Shown: positions 44,648-55,718 of the stretch, in pieces | Numbering within the stretch: the first letter of the stretch is position 1 | Layout of the letters: each line of letters opens with the position of its first letter | DNA from: Catonia carolina | Taxonomy: Eukaryota; Arthropoda; Insecta; Hemiptera; Achilidae | Assembly (NCBI GenBank): GCA_035578175.1 | Contig: JAQMRL010000006.1 | Span: 28,515,393-28,579,392, forward strand | DNA length: 64,000 bases | Direction of reading: 5' to 3' | Notes under the pieces: generated by a model | Databases searched by the model: none | Told to the model about the DNA's origin: nothing | The model's input: the letters and a program-made list of their open reading frames with translations, nothing else | Translations under genes and position numbers: made by a program

Positions 44648-45557
44648 AATTAAACTTTTTTGTTAGTATTGACAGAATGGTTTAATACAAGTTGTATAAC
44701 CTGAAAAGATATATGATAGTAATTCCTCAGATATTCAGAAGTAGTTGCAACTGAGGTTAGCATAAACCTCCGTCTCTGTACAAAACCTGTTAATAAAGTA
44801 TTTTTAATCAAATTTAAATTCAAAGTAAAATTTAAATTTAAGAAGACATCGAGGTAAATTAAAATTCTTTCCACACTTTTTTATTATGAGAAATATGACA
44901 GAAATGACAACTCTTAAAACTGTTAAAGAATAAAGCTTAGTTATAATGAAAAGCTAGCCGTAAACGAAAATCCTATAATACGATAAAAGGTGAGAAAAGG
45001 TTATAGAGTGAGAAAGGAAACGCATAAGATCTTGGGGGCTGTTTTATTACAAACGATCAAAAAGTTTCAACTTTTGTTACACAAGACGATGGGTAATAAA
45101 GCTTTTTTAAAAACTTTAAATTAAATTGAAAAATAATTTCCAAGCAACTATTATAGTTCTTACCGGCCTGTACGTTTGAATATTGGTAAATTGAATATGG
45201 AAATTACATTTGTTTTTTAGATTCAGAAAAGAATAAAACATTTTCCTTTACGTAAAACATTATTAAAACATATTTTTTCTAGTACAGTTTGTTTTAAAGT
45301 AGTGACGTATTTTCCTTTTCATTGTTTATTTCCGTCACCTCTTCATGGAACAAAAACCCACTTCACACACGAATAACACTTCTTTTTCATTAGAAAAAAG
45401 GTTATTGTTTTTTTTTCAGAAATGTCAATGATGCAGTATGTTCATATTATCTTGAGTAACAGAAGATAGACATCACGATCATTATAAAATTTATTTTTAT
45501 TTAATTTTGTTGCATTGCAATAAAAACCAACAAAATTATATTATGTATAAATGTTCA
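44648..45557. other. AT-rich stretch, nothing recognised
   Basis: The 74-codon minus frame at 44650-44874 is unrecognised. No repeat was found. Confidence 0.45.
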
Positions 45558-45608
45558 TAACATACAGATGGAACATTAAATTATTTGCACTCAATCTGTT
45601 AGTTCCAA
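45558..45608 (+). mobile_element. B-SINE 5' fragment (short)
   Basis: About 50 bases matching the family 5' end: GAACATTAAATTATTTGCAC then TCAATCTGTTAGTTCCA. It is followed 24 bases later by the 3' end of a HINE-A copy. Confidence 0.5.
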
Positions 45609-45631
45609 ATAATAACAATTCTGTTAAATTT

Positions 45632-46365
45632 AAAAAATCTGGTGTGAAAAACTCACACGACTTTCTCTTGCTAATGCAAAATGAACAATATAACCTAACA
45701 TTACTTTTGTCGTAAAATGCATGCTAAGGCAGAAATCTTAAAGAAATTGATTTTTTACAACGGTTTCGTGAGAAAAAAACCGAAAATTGCTAATTATCGC
45801 TAAACTAAGCATTGTACAAAAAAATGTTTGTAATAAAAAATATAGGTTTTTAAATTCTCTACAACTTTTGTTATATACATGTTTGCGATTAAAAGCATAT
45901 TAAAGCAACAATCTTCAAAAAACGATTTTTTTACGAGAAAATAGCCTCCCCTAGAATGTCAGCAGGCATAGCCCCTACCCTATCTTGTAGAGCATACAAA
46001 TTTTAGTAAATGAGGAGATTTAAAAAAAAATCGTAGGAGCCGTTTTTGAGAAAATCGCAAAAAAGTGAAAAATTACACGAATAAACTACTACTTCCGGTT
46101 GACCTATTTTAATGTAAATGTTCGTGTCGGGTCCTCTAGTGGTACATAACTTAAGTTTTAAGTTCGTACGATGTTCCGTTCTTGAGACATTATGTTCACA
46201 CACACACGCACGCCCGCACACACACACACAGAGGCCAATCGCTAAAAACATGTTTATTGGCTGCAGGGGTCTGAAAACGTGTATATCCGGTGAAAACTCA
46301 ATTTAGAAAAATCGACATGAAAACAATACTTTCCTTCCTATATATTCATATAGACAAAAGAAAGT
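45632..46365 (-). mobile_element. HINE-A copy, internal deletion
   Basis: The left end is intact on the plus strand (AATCTGGTGTGAAAAACTCA). The sequence jumps from the AACCTAACATTA block to CTTTTGTCGTAAAATGCATG, losing about 180 bases. The right end is ATATAGACAAAAGAAAGT. The minus frame at 46003-46251 is the recurring family frame. Confidence 0.8.
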
Positions 46366-46416
46366 AAAAAGTGTGTATCGTTAAATTTAATAAATAAATA
46401 AAAAATAACAAAAATT

Positions 46417-46736
46417 AGTTCTGTTTCTTATCACATGGTCAGCCAAGTTAATGACTGAATTATTTAAGAACAAAAGAGGTAACGGTTTAAAAGACACTAA
46501 GCAGAGTTATCTCGTCTGAAAGAAATGAATTTCATTACAGAGCCAGATTCTGTTGTAAATGAAGTGAAGGTGTCATTTGCAGGGTGGAAAATATGTGCTT
46601 TTCAGAGAGCCTGGAATGCTGATAAGCATACTTCAACTCAGTGAGGAAGGGATCGGTAAACCAACTCACTCTTCGTTTTACTTAATAAAGCCTCTTTAGA
46701 TTCAAACGAACCTTTCAACTGATGACTTAACAACAA
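46417..46736 (+). mobile_element. B-SINE, 5'-truncated
   Basis: From AGTTCTGTTTCTTATCACAT to TGATGACTTAACAACAATA. Ten bases downstream a HINE-A copy begins in the opposite orientation, again placing the B-SINE tail at a HINE-A 3' end. Confidence 0.75.
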
Positions 46737-46746
46737 TACGTTTAGC

Positions 46747-47244
46747 AAAAATATCTGGCGTAAAACACCCACACGATTTTCTCTTCCCAATGTAAATATC
46801 GAACAACAAAACTTACGTTTAATGATGAAAATCAACCTCTGTAGGACCTTTAAAATATGGGAAATTACTAATTGATGCTAAATTAGGCTATGAAGAAAAA
46901 ATAATTGAAATAAATGTAGGTTTTTCATTTTAAGAATTTTGATTGTATACATTTTCTTTTCGTAAAATGAATAATAAAACAGAGTTTTAAAAAAAACATT
47001 CCCAAGAAAGCCTGGCCCCTCAAGAAATTTAGCAGACATGCGGCTTACCCAGTCTTTCAGAGCATAAAAATTTTAGTAAATAAGACGATTTTAAACAAAA
47101 TCGCAGCAACAGTTTTTCAGAAAATCGCAAGAAAGTTAAAATTTGCACTAATAAACTATTACTTCCGGTTGATCAATTTTATTGAAAATGTTACATTGTG
47201 AAAATGTTAGTTTCTGGTTCCATTGTACTAGTACCAAACTTAAC
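46747..47244 (-). mobile_element. HINE-A copy, diverged and truncated
   Basis: Recognisable from ATCTGGCGTAAAACACCCAC and CTTCCCAATGTAAATA to the CTTCCGGTTGATCAATTTT and TGGTTCCATTGTACTAGTAC blocks; the 5' end is missing. It is the most diverged copy in the window, so probably the oldest. Confidence 0.65.
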
Positions 47245-47865
47245 ATAAAGAAAATATAATTTAAATAATTTATAATTTTGATTAATACAAGAGAAAATCT
47301 TAGTCACAAAAAAAGATAAGGGTTTTCCAGTGAACAAAAAGAAATACTGAAATAAGTTTATGTTTTCTTATCACAATAACAGGAAAAATTTACAATATTA
47401 TTTTCTCGGAAATATCATATGATCTTTCTATTGTATACACTAATATTCTTTGAATATTTTTTATAGTTGAATTTAATAAGAAGAATAGAATGAAATAAAT
47501 TGATTTTGTCACGTGTAGATTGAAAATAAGTGTGATTGAAACCTATTGTAAGCCACGTGGCCTTTTATATGTGCTTTTATTGGTGTTTATATTTCACTCA
47601 ATCTTGATAAAGATTTATTTATGTTCACAACGAAAATAAATGGAGTGGCAAACGCGAGCTTACTAACTTTTTCGCTAAATCTGAGACCTAACAACAGTTA
47701 AAACTAAATTTTGTAGTTATTATTTTCACCGGTTTTGATAGTGTCTTCTACAAATTCGTTAACTGAACTGGAGCAAAACGGTTCTTAAAATTAATTTAAC
47801 TAAACATAGACGTAGTAACAATTTTCTTTAGGGATGGGCAAAAATACGATAAAAGTTTTTTATTA
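47245..47865. other. AT-rich stretch, nothing recognised
   Basis: No supported feature. Confidence 0.5.
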
Positions 47866-48656
47866 AATATCTGGTGTAAAACACTCACACGACTTTCTCT
47901 TGCCAATGCAAATGATGACCAATATAACCAAACATTAGAAATAAACAAAAAACTAACCTCAAAAAAAATAACCTTATTTTAATCATGAGTGAAAGACGCA
48001 AAATGAAAATCAACCTCGGTTTGGCTTAAAAATACGGAAAATCACTTTTTTACGCTGAACTAGGCTCTGAAGAGAAAAATACTGATAATAAAAGTTGTAG
48101 ATCTTATAATTTTCTATAAATTTGATTACATAAAGTTTTTTTGTAAATTGCATACTACGGCCGAAATCTTAAAAAATTTATTTTATACAGCTTTTCATGA
48201 AAAAAAAAAAACATCAAATCACTAATTACTGCTAAACTAAGCGTTATAAAAAAAGTTTGAAATAAAAGTTAAAGATTTTTAAATCGTCTACAACTATGAT
48301 TATTATAAACTTTTGCGTTAAAATGCATCTTAAGGCTGCAATCTTTAAAAACCCGTTTTTCAACGCGAGAACAGCCTCCTTAAGAATTTCAGCAAACATG
48401 GCGCCTACCCTATCTTGTAGAGTATTAAAAATATAGTTAATGAGGCAATTTTAGAGAAAATCGTAGTAGCCGTTTTTGAGAAAATCGCAAAAAAGAGAAA
48501 AATGACACGGATAAACTACTACTTCTGGTTGACCAAATTTGATGAACATGTTCGTGTCGGGTCCTCTAGTGGTACCTAACTCAAGTTTCAAGTTTCAACT
48601 TCGTACGATGTTCCGTTCTTAGATATTTTGTTCAACCACACACACCAATCGCTTAA
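47866..48656 (-). mobile_element. HINE-A copy, 5' end missing
   Basis: Plus strand from ATCTGGTGTAAAACACTCAC and ACTTTCTCTTGCC to the CACACACCAATCGCTTA block, where it is fused without spacer to a B-SINE fragment. Confidence 0.8.
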
Positions 48657-48657
48657 G

Positions 48658-49630
48658 ACCACAGGATCTGGCTGTGTAATGAAATTCACAACCCTCAGAG
48701 AAGTTTACTTTGACTAGTGTCTTTTACTTCTCTACCTCTTCTGTTCTTAAACGCTTAAGTTGTAGAATAGCATATGTTCATTGATCTAAGATCAATCCTA
48801 ATAAATCAATTGTTAGAATTCAAAGAAGTCACTTTAAATAATCATCAAAAATAAACAAATCCTAATTAAATTTAAATTATTCTACGTTAAAAAATAAATA
48901 CATCAAGCTAAATTGTAAGACGAAAATATAACATTTTAAATAAATATTCCATTCCAGAAGCCAAATATCCAAATTTAGTTAAAGATGAAGCAAAAAAAAA
49001 AACAAAAGATAAAATCATTTTAAATACAAAATTTGAACCAATTAGCAAAAAATTACAAGAACATCAAGATTAATTTGAATTATGAAACCAACTGAACAAT
49101 TTTGATTATTTTAAAGTTAGCAGATACAATTTAAAGGATTTTGGTAAAGACTACAGGCTAAAACCGATTGCAACAATGCATCGAGGCCCTATTTGATTTC
49201 CAATCGATGGATGGACAAGAAGCAACCAGAAAACTGCAAGCAGTCAAGGAATAAGTCGTAATTATAAAATATTTAATAACTGACCTCATTAAATATTATT
49301 AAATAAACTTAAATATTTTCAGATTCACAAATTGCAATATTTTATAACAGTAAATTCATTATATTAAGTAGAATGATATTAAAAAGTCATCAATAAATTA
49401 CGCGTATAAAACAATTTCAGTTTCAACTTCAATTTATGTAAAGTCAATTTTTGTTCAATTTTAGTTTCATTAAAATCTCGTTTCATTCATTATTCAATTT
49501 CTTTATTTCATTTCTATATTTTTACAAAGTGATATAATTAGCTGACCATGTGACAAACAATTGAACTATTTTTGTAGCCCTGGAACTAGCAGATCGAGTT
49601 TAAATGATTTAACACTCCACCTGCCTGAAT
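48658..49630 (-). mobile_element. B-SINE split by a ~765-bp insertion
   Basis: Two collinear B-SINE pieces, 48658-48768 (ACCACAGGATCTGGCTGTGT onward) and 49533-49630 (TATAATTAGCTGACCATGTG to CCACCTGCCTGA), flank unrelated sequence. Near the break TAGAATAGC and TATAATTAGC may be a diverged target duplication of about 9 bases. Confidence 0.7.
48769..49532. other. Unclassified insertion inside a B-SINE
   Basis: Begins close to a perfect palindrome at 48780-48796 (ATTGATCT, A, AGATCAAT). On the plus strand from about 48960 to 49245 a broken frame reads FEPISKKLQEHQD, then YNLKDFGKDYRLKPIATMHR and FPIDGWTRSNQKTASSQG, with two or more stops. It looks like decayed coding sequence, but I recognise no family. 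Possibly a retrocopy or an unknown transposon. Confidence 0.4.
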
Positions 49631-49818
49631 AGCCAAAAAGCTATTAACTTAAAAAAAAGATGAGAAATTTTGAGAGCAATGAGTACATCAGTGAGAAAGC
49701 CACATTTTTGTGTTATAAAAATGAACATTCATAAAAAATTTCAAATTATTGTTGCAGTAATCACCTGCTAAATTCAGTACAATTTGTAATACTAATACGA
49801 TTAAGAAATTCAGTAAAT

Positions 49819-49890
<72 letters not shown>

Positions 49891-50392
49891 GTATAATTTT
49901 AAAAGCGTTTATATAAAGAATATCCATTTCATACCAACAGATATATACGGTGACAACACTAAAGGGATAGAAAAGGAGCTAGTGGGATTAATAATTTAAC
50001 TTGATTGGTTGAAATTGCGCGATGAATTATAAACAATTTTGAGATTCACTGAAATCAGGGAAGAAAGTAGGTCACAACACGATTGTGAGCCACCTGTGCT
50101 GAAACTGAGACCATTATTGACTATTCCATCTTTAACTGTTCGTTCAAATGTTCAAATGGTTACTAAATATCACGATCGTTCACCAACCAAAATTGGTTTA
50201 AGTATGTTTAAAAATGTATCTTGACACAGTAAAATTATATTACACCGATAATGTAATTTAAAATTATTTTCGTATACAAAACTGTAATTTAAAAATATTT
50301 TTGTAACCAAATATATACATTGAAAGTAAATTTATATAATATACTTCATTAACTGGTTTATTTTCAGCGACCAATATGAGTTGCGGCTACCT
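49631..50392. repeat. Unassigned stretch with (CA)n microsatellite
   Basis: (AC)n runs 49819-49881 followed by TATATATA. Frames on both strands across it are artefacts. A 61-codon plus frame at 50039-50224 is unrecognised. Confidence 0.6.
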
Positions 50393-50532
50393 TTGTAGCG
50401 TAGTGGTAGCGCGCTAGCCTACAACGTGGAGCTCCCGGGTTCGATTTCCGGCTAGGGTCTGGTAATTTTTACAAGTTAAAATCCATCGTAGTCACTAACA
50501 CCCGAGCTGTTTATGGGAATTTAAAGAAACTA
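50393..50532 (+). mobile_element. SINE-1 copy
   Basis: tRNA-like head with an A-box-like TAGCGTAGTGGTAGCGCGCT and B box GGTTCGATTTCC at 50438-50449. The body CCATCGTAGTCACTAACACC and 3' end TTTAAAGAAAC are shared with the copy at 20760. Confidence 0.8.
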
Positions 50533-50896
50533 AAAAATATATATTAAATGTAGCAATAAATCTTATATTAAATTGTTCCTATTTCTATAATATAAGTAGA
50601 AAATTGAATCTGGAACTATCTGTTAATACTTAAATATATCGGCAACCAAAAGGTTTAAAATTGAAGAACATTTAAATAAATAGTTTTAATAAGCTGGTCT
50701 TCTTCTTCAGGTATGTTTTCCTGAGAGGAGATTGGATACCGTCGAGACCACTCGAGTTTTGTCGATTACCTGATGAAAAACAATAACCAAACTCATACCG
50801 TACCAGTCCCTAAGATTCTTCAACAAAGATATTTTACGTCGATCTGAACCATGTTTACCATCTATCTTTCCCTGCAAGATATTCTGCAGCATTGTA

Positions 50897-51807
50897 GGGG
50901 TACCCAAAAGTAACCGGAATAGCATTGCTGTGGGCGGTGCTTGTGTAGTACGCATTTCTGCCACTCAGACGAGTATAGCGCAACTCATTGCGAGTTCAGT
51001 GCAGTGATTGCAACTCATTGCGAGTTCAAAATTCATCTGCAGTGATTGTTTTTGCTAGCACTGTTTTGTTCTTGTTTCGTTTTTTACGATGGCAGGTTTA
51101 AGTGAACAACGTGTAGCTGTGAAATTTTGATCTCTACTCGGTAAAAGTGCTGCTGAAACTGTTTTAATGTTGAAAAGAGGTTAAAAAGATGACGCTATGG
51201 GAAAATTTCAAGTATACGAGTGGTTTTCTCGGTTTAAAAATGGTGACATGTCGATTGATGACAAACCTCATTCTGGACGTTCATCAACTTCCCGAATCGA
51301 CGAAAATGTTTAAAAAATTCGAGAGTGTGTGCTCTCAGACCATCGACTGACAACTTGGAAGTTTTAAGAAGATTGCGCAACAGTGTTCGTCAAAAAAGAT
51401 CCGATTTGTGGCAGACAGGAAACTGGTTCTTCCACCATGACAATGCACCTGCATACATAATCATCTTGGTGGAAGACTTTTGACTAGAAATGGCATGGTT
51501 CCGCTGCCCCACGCACCCTTACTTGCCTGACCTGGCTCCGTGCGACTTTTTCTTATTTCCACGCATGAAAAGGGACATTAAAGGACACCGATTTGACAAC
51601 ATTGAAGCGGTCAAAAAAAAAACGAGGGAGGAGCTGTCAGCCATTTCTAAAGATGACTACAAAAAATGTTTCGAACAGTGGAAGCACCGGCGGGATAAAT
51701 ATATTAGTTGTAATGGAGAGTATCTTGAAGGGGATAAGGTTGTTTTGTAAAAATTTTGAAAATAAATAGCTTTTGAAAAATAATTCGGTTTCTTTTGGGT
51801 ACCCCCG
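50897..51807 (+). mobile_element. mariner element, internally deleted, TA target duplication
   Basis: Left TIR GGGGTACCCAAAAGTAACCG at 50897; right TIR (inverse) CGGGGGTACCCAAAAGAAAC ending at 51807; TA on both sides (50895-50896, 51808-51809). The left TIR has lost two terminal bases. At 911 bp it is shorter than the ~1.3 kb usual for the family. CAACTCATTGCGAGTTCA occurs twice in its 5' untranslated part (50981 and 51011). Confidence 0.9.
51089..51750 (+). pseudogene. mariner transposase, broken
   Basis: From ATG at 51089: MAGLSEQRVAVKF, stop, SLLGKSAAETVLMLKRG, stop, then KFQVYEWFSRFKNGDMS and HSGRSSTSRIDENV, i.e. the N-terminal DNA-binding helix-turn-helix region. After further damage comes WFFHHDNAPAH (second catalytic Asp), then in the open frame at 51490-51750 PYLPDLAPCDFFLFPRMKRD (third catalytic Asp) and a C-terminal KCFEQWKHRRDKYI segment. 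The part with the first Asp is deleted. At least three stops and the deletion rule out activity. Confidence 0.85.
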
Positions 51808-51980
51808 TATATATATCACCTCTCATTACATGAACAAAGTATTTCACTTTTCGTTCGCAGTATTCAAAACTTTCCTAGTTTTATTTAATTTCATCAAACG
51901 ACTCGTTTTTTAATCTATCCATCCTTAGTAAATGCCATAATTGTTTATTACACCACTTTTTAAGTCCACGAGTATTTGTA

Positions 51981-53657
51981 TCTCATTTTGGTTCAACGCT
52001 CGAGCCTCCATTCAACTTAACAACATTGAGAACTAACTCAACAGCGGACCAATCTAATTCTAAAGTGCACGCCACAAAAGAAGTGCGCTGTCAAGACCCG
52101 TTTTCTCTCAACTAATTTAATAGAATTTTTCTGTTTAAATCACAATTTCCATTTTTGTTTATTGTAATTTTAAATGGAAAAGTTTGTACTTGATGCAATA
52201 ATGTTGCAAAAATGCATGATCCAGTCGAAAAATCATTTCTCAATCTTTGCGAGGAGCCAAAATAACACTTTAAAAATAAAAAAATAGCCGCCGTATTAAA
52301 ACAAAACAACAGATTTTATTTTTTAAATAAAAAAATTATAAATAAAACTGTGATTTTTAACAAACTTAAGCCCGATTTTTTCATTTGAAACCTGGATGTA
52401 GTAACAGACGTTTAGAAAGCACACTAACTGAAAACCGGTAAGAACCGGGTACTTTTTATGGGTAAATTACTGTATCTCCGACAAATTTTTAAATAAAAAA
52501 AAATGAAATTAAACGAATCAACGCAGGAAAGAACAAGCTTTAATTTGGTGTTGCTTTAAATATTTTCCATTGGGTGGTTTTTGAAATAGAGCTCTTCAAA
52601 CACAACGACTTCTTTCGTGGCAGGCTCTATAAGTGTGAATCCAAGATCTCTATTGCACACAATTCTACCCATCCTTGTAAATCCAGTACGGGGTTGTTCA
52701 ACTTACGATTTGATATCCGCTGTGTTACTTCAATCTCGTTCACTCGATTCTAGATACCTGAAACTGTCTTTTACTACAAAAGAACGCTGGACTTGGGTTT
52801 AGACAATATTATACAGATGTTCACACGAATAAAATCAAGATCATTTATGTTTGGCACATTTCCCAAATTTTTTACATCGAAATTCAAAATTAAATGACAA
52901 TAAGCACGGGTTTTGCTTTTTTAGAGGAGTAATAAATGAAATAAAATAAAAATAACTTGATGTAAAAATAATTACAGATAAAAGTAATTTATTTCTATAG
53001 TAGTACGTAATTTTATCGATTGTATATCAATTCTGATTCAACTTCGAACTTAAATGTGTGCTGATAAGAGAATTTTATAAAATTCAATTCCTACTTTTTG
53101 AATAGTAAATTTATTCATATCTCTGATTTTATTATCCCGGTATTTCAACAATCTACTTTTCCATCTTTCTTAACTTTTCCTGCTTCGTTCATTTCTTTTT
53201 TGTTATTCAATTCACCTTGAATATCTCTTATCACATTATACGTTTTTCCAGTACATTCACTCTGCATTACAAATTAACTTCCTGAGAACTTTACAAGTAA
53301 ATTGTTGAATAAAGTTAAAGATCCTTTGAATTATATTTATAGTGCTCGTGCTTTATTTATTAATTATTATTATTATTATTATTATTATTATTGTTTTGTA
53401 AACTACCGTACATTTCATTTAATATTTTTGTTCTCCAATTAGGAAAATTATAGAAATTAGGTCAGATAATCTTTAAAAATTTATAGTTTACTTAATAAAA
53501 ACTTCTATCTATTAAAAATATTTTATTCGTATTTTCACCAAAGTCAAGTAGGTACTAAACGATTTTTGAACCTGTAATTGTCACTACTTACTTAATTTAT
53601 AAATAATTTATACACTGCTTGTATACGATTATTTCACTTTTTATTTACTTGATTTAA
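51981..53657. other. AT-rich stretch, nothing recognised
   Basis: Contains a short (ATT)n tract near 53364-53391 and an unrecognised 61-codon plus frame at 52617-52802. No repeat family or gene is supported. Confidence 0.45.
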
Positions 53658-53670
53658 TCTATACAATTTA

Positions 53671-53992
53671 TTTTTATCCCTAACGTGTGTACGTAGCAAT
53701 CTGTTCAATTTAGAACAATAAGCAACCCCATGACCCAATGAGATGAAAATGACGTGTATGACGTGTAAATGAGGTGTAGTCTTGTTCAGACCCAGGCCGA
53801 CTATTCCTGAGAGAGTATGGTTAATTGAACCCCAACCATCAAAGTACACCGGTAACCACTGTCTAGTATTCAAATCCGTATAAAAGTAAAAACCTTTACT
53901 ACGATTTGAAGCAGAAACCTTCATCTCCGAAAATCAGCTGTTAAACAGCTGACTAGCGGCAACGCCATTACCCTTAGATCAACCCGGTGGGT
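53671..53992 (-). mobile_element. SINE-2, full length with 13-bp target duplication
   Basis: TCTATACAATTTA flanks both sides (53658-53670 and 53993-54005). The minus-strand head AACCCACCGGGTTGATCTAA, a damaged B box, body and AGGGATAAAAATAA end are present. The 96-codon minus frame at 53634-53924 recurs in other SINE-2 copies and is not a gene. Confidence 0.85.
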
Positions 53993-54005
53993 TCTATACA
54001 ATTTA

Positions 54006-54690
54006 AAAATATTTTCGTGGCCTTCGGGCCAGCCCAGTCAGTCAGTTGGTAGAAAGTTGCTATTATTTGTTAAGTAACAATATTTCGGTAAGCGACTTTG
54101 TATGGTGACCAGCTGACATCCATTTCTGAACAAACTCCACTCGGGATCCCTGTTCAACAATCACAGTTCCTGTTCATGTCGAATTACGTCAAAAAATACA
54201 GCGAAAAGCAGCGATCAAATTGGATGGTTGTCAATAAATACAGTTCCCGATAACAAATAAAAAGCAAAAAAAAAATTTTTGTAAAAAAATTTGTTGTTTT
54301 TTTCATCACACAGAGTAGTTGTAAATTGGACCCCTTTTTACCTTAGTTACTAAAGCAGAAAACAAAACGCGGTTTGCGAAAACCTACATTGCTATCAGAA
54401 AGTTTTCCAGTTTTGGTCCTTAGGGGTTGTAAAGGGTAGGGATAAGTTAAACATTTTAAATAGGCTTGTAATACCTTATATTAAAGCCCCTGGTGAGACA
54501 AGAAAACTGATAAAAAAAATTAAATTCCGATCATCTGAACCAAAATAACGGATATATTTGTGGTCACTACATTTGCGAGTGATACGCAGCTAATTTTTTT
54601 AAATTGGTAAATTTATTAATTTTAAACGATATCATGATAGTCAAAACGAAAACACAATTGCAACAACACTGTAAGAGGACGGAAATAAAC
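54006..54690. other. AT-rich stretch, nothing recognised
   Basis: No supported feature. Confidence 0.5.
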
Positions 54691-54935
54691 ACGGTGGCCG
54701 GTTGCCCGCAACTGGTGTCCGAGTAAGTGTACAACTCTGTACATTTTACCGGTGGCGCTACCAGAGTGGTGGAGACACCAGTAGAATGTACAAACGCTGC
54801 ACGGCTGGTGGTGCAACCAAACTACTGAAGCAACTAAGCCGACACCAGGTGAGATATACTCCATATGCTAACCTGTATTCTGTGTGGTATCACTACTGGT
54901 TGCACCACCGTGGTGTCCTAGTGGGCTATAGCCTA
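54691..54935. repeat. GC-richer block with nested inverted repeats
   Basis: TGTACATTTTACCGGTG at about 54738 pairs imperfectly (15 of 17) with the inverse of CACCAGTAGAATGTACA at about 54776. GGTGGTGCAACCA (about 54809) pairs perfectly with TGGTTGCACCACC (about 54899). CCGGTTGCCCGCAACTGG forms a local hairpin near 54699. Frames on both strands (54622-54864 minus, 54702-54980 plus) mirror each other and have no known motif. A foldback-type element is possible. Confidence 0.45.
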
Positions 54936-54984
54936 AAAGAAAACATAATATTTAAACGGCACTACTGTTTAATTGGATAAATTC

Positions 54985-55169
54985 AAAATTATCACTGAAC
55001 AACAAGCTTCTTCTTGTCTATAAAGCTGTATTATACCAGTATTGATTTATGGAATACAGAGTGTTCCAATATAGACATATTACAGCAGTTTCAAAACAAG
55101 GTGTTACGTTCAATCATAGCTACATCCCAAACAGAACATTACGACATAAGGACCTAAACATTGTAACAG
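54985..55169 (+). pseudogene. Jockey-like LINE RT C-terminal fragment
   Basis: Plus frame KLSLNNKLLLVYKAVLYQY, stop, then YGIQ-like residues in another frame, and in the frame at 55049-55243 YIPNRTLRHKDLNIVTV. The order LLYKAVL, YGIQ, PNRTLRHDLNI(x)TV is that of the region after the RT domain in Jockey-type elements of insects. The fragment stops exactly at a TTAA that begins a piggyBac-like end. Confidence 0.65.
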
Positions 55170-55260
55170 TTAACCCTTTTAGTGGCAAGCGTCGCTGTGA
55201 GCGACGATTGATACTTACGCTAAAAGTGCCATCGTCGCTGTGAGCGACGGTTTGTATTTC
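55170..55260. mobile_element. piggyBac-like terminal fragment
   Basis: TTAA followed by CCCTTTTAGTGGC fits a piggyBac-type end (TTAA target, CCC start). Two identical hairpins, CGTCGCTGTGAGCGACG at 55190-55206 and 55233-55249, lie just inside. No opposite end (GGG then TTAA) and no transposase frame were found nearby. Confidence 0.5.
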
Positions 55261-55359
55261 ATTGCTTACTATTACTCTACGGTAATACTATAATACGTAA
55301 TAAAACGAAAAATCGAATAATGAACTCAGTTTATTGGATAATACATCAATCTATGTATT

Positions 55360-55405
55360 ATCCTATCTATAGTTGTCTATAGTTGGCTATAGTTGTCTAT
55401 CCATG
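55360..55405 (+). repeat. Short tandem repeat, ~11-base unit
   Basis: CTATAGTTGTCTATAGTTGG and the following CTATAGTTGTCTAT form about three units ahead of a B-SINE. Confidence 0.7.
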
Positions 55406-55718
55406 TTTCTTATCACATCGTCAGCCAATTGTATGACTGAAACATTAAAGAAGCGGTAGACTTATAATAAACACTAATCACAGTAAACTTCTCTGAGAGT
55501 AATGAATTTCATTATACAGCCAGACCCTGTGGTGAATGAAGTGAAGGTGTCATTTTAAGGGTGGAAAGTAGATGCTTATCAGAGGGCCTGTCATGCTGAT
55601 AAGCATACTTTTCCACTCAATGACAATGACAATGGTAAACCACCTAATTCTTTGTTTTACTTAGTCAAGACTAGAGGTTCAAACTAGCCTATCGGCTGAT
55701 ACCTCAACAACAAAAACA
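55403..55718 (+). mobile_element. B-SINE, 5'-truncated
   Basis: From TGTTTCTTATCACATCGTCA to TGATACCTCAACAACAAAAA. A short tandem duplication (CAATGACAATGACAATGG near 55619) and base changes break the family frame. The tail is CAACAAAAACAAAACAAAA, showing the A-rich 3' end of the family. Confidence 0.75.

Larger units (their letters stand above)
50697..51980 (-). pseudogene. LINE C-terminal remnant interrupted by a mariner
   Basis: On the minus strand, 51980-51810 reads LLRMDRLKNESFDEIK, a stop, then ERKVKYFVHVMRGDIYT. Across the mariner the frame resumes at 50894 with MLQNILQGKIDGKHG and RKISLLKNLRDWYGMS, shifts to SRRYPISSQENIPEEE, and ends in a GAAGAAGAA tail (50697-50707). Removing the mariner and one TA copy joins the two halves in frame, so the LINE was there first. 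Style is similar to the remnant at 40855-41277. Confidence 0.75.
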
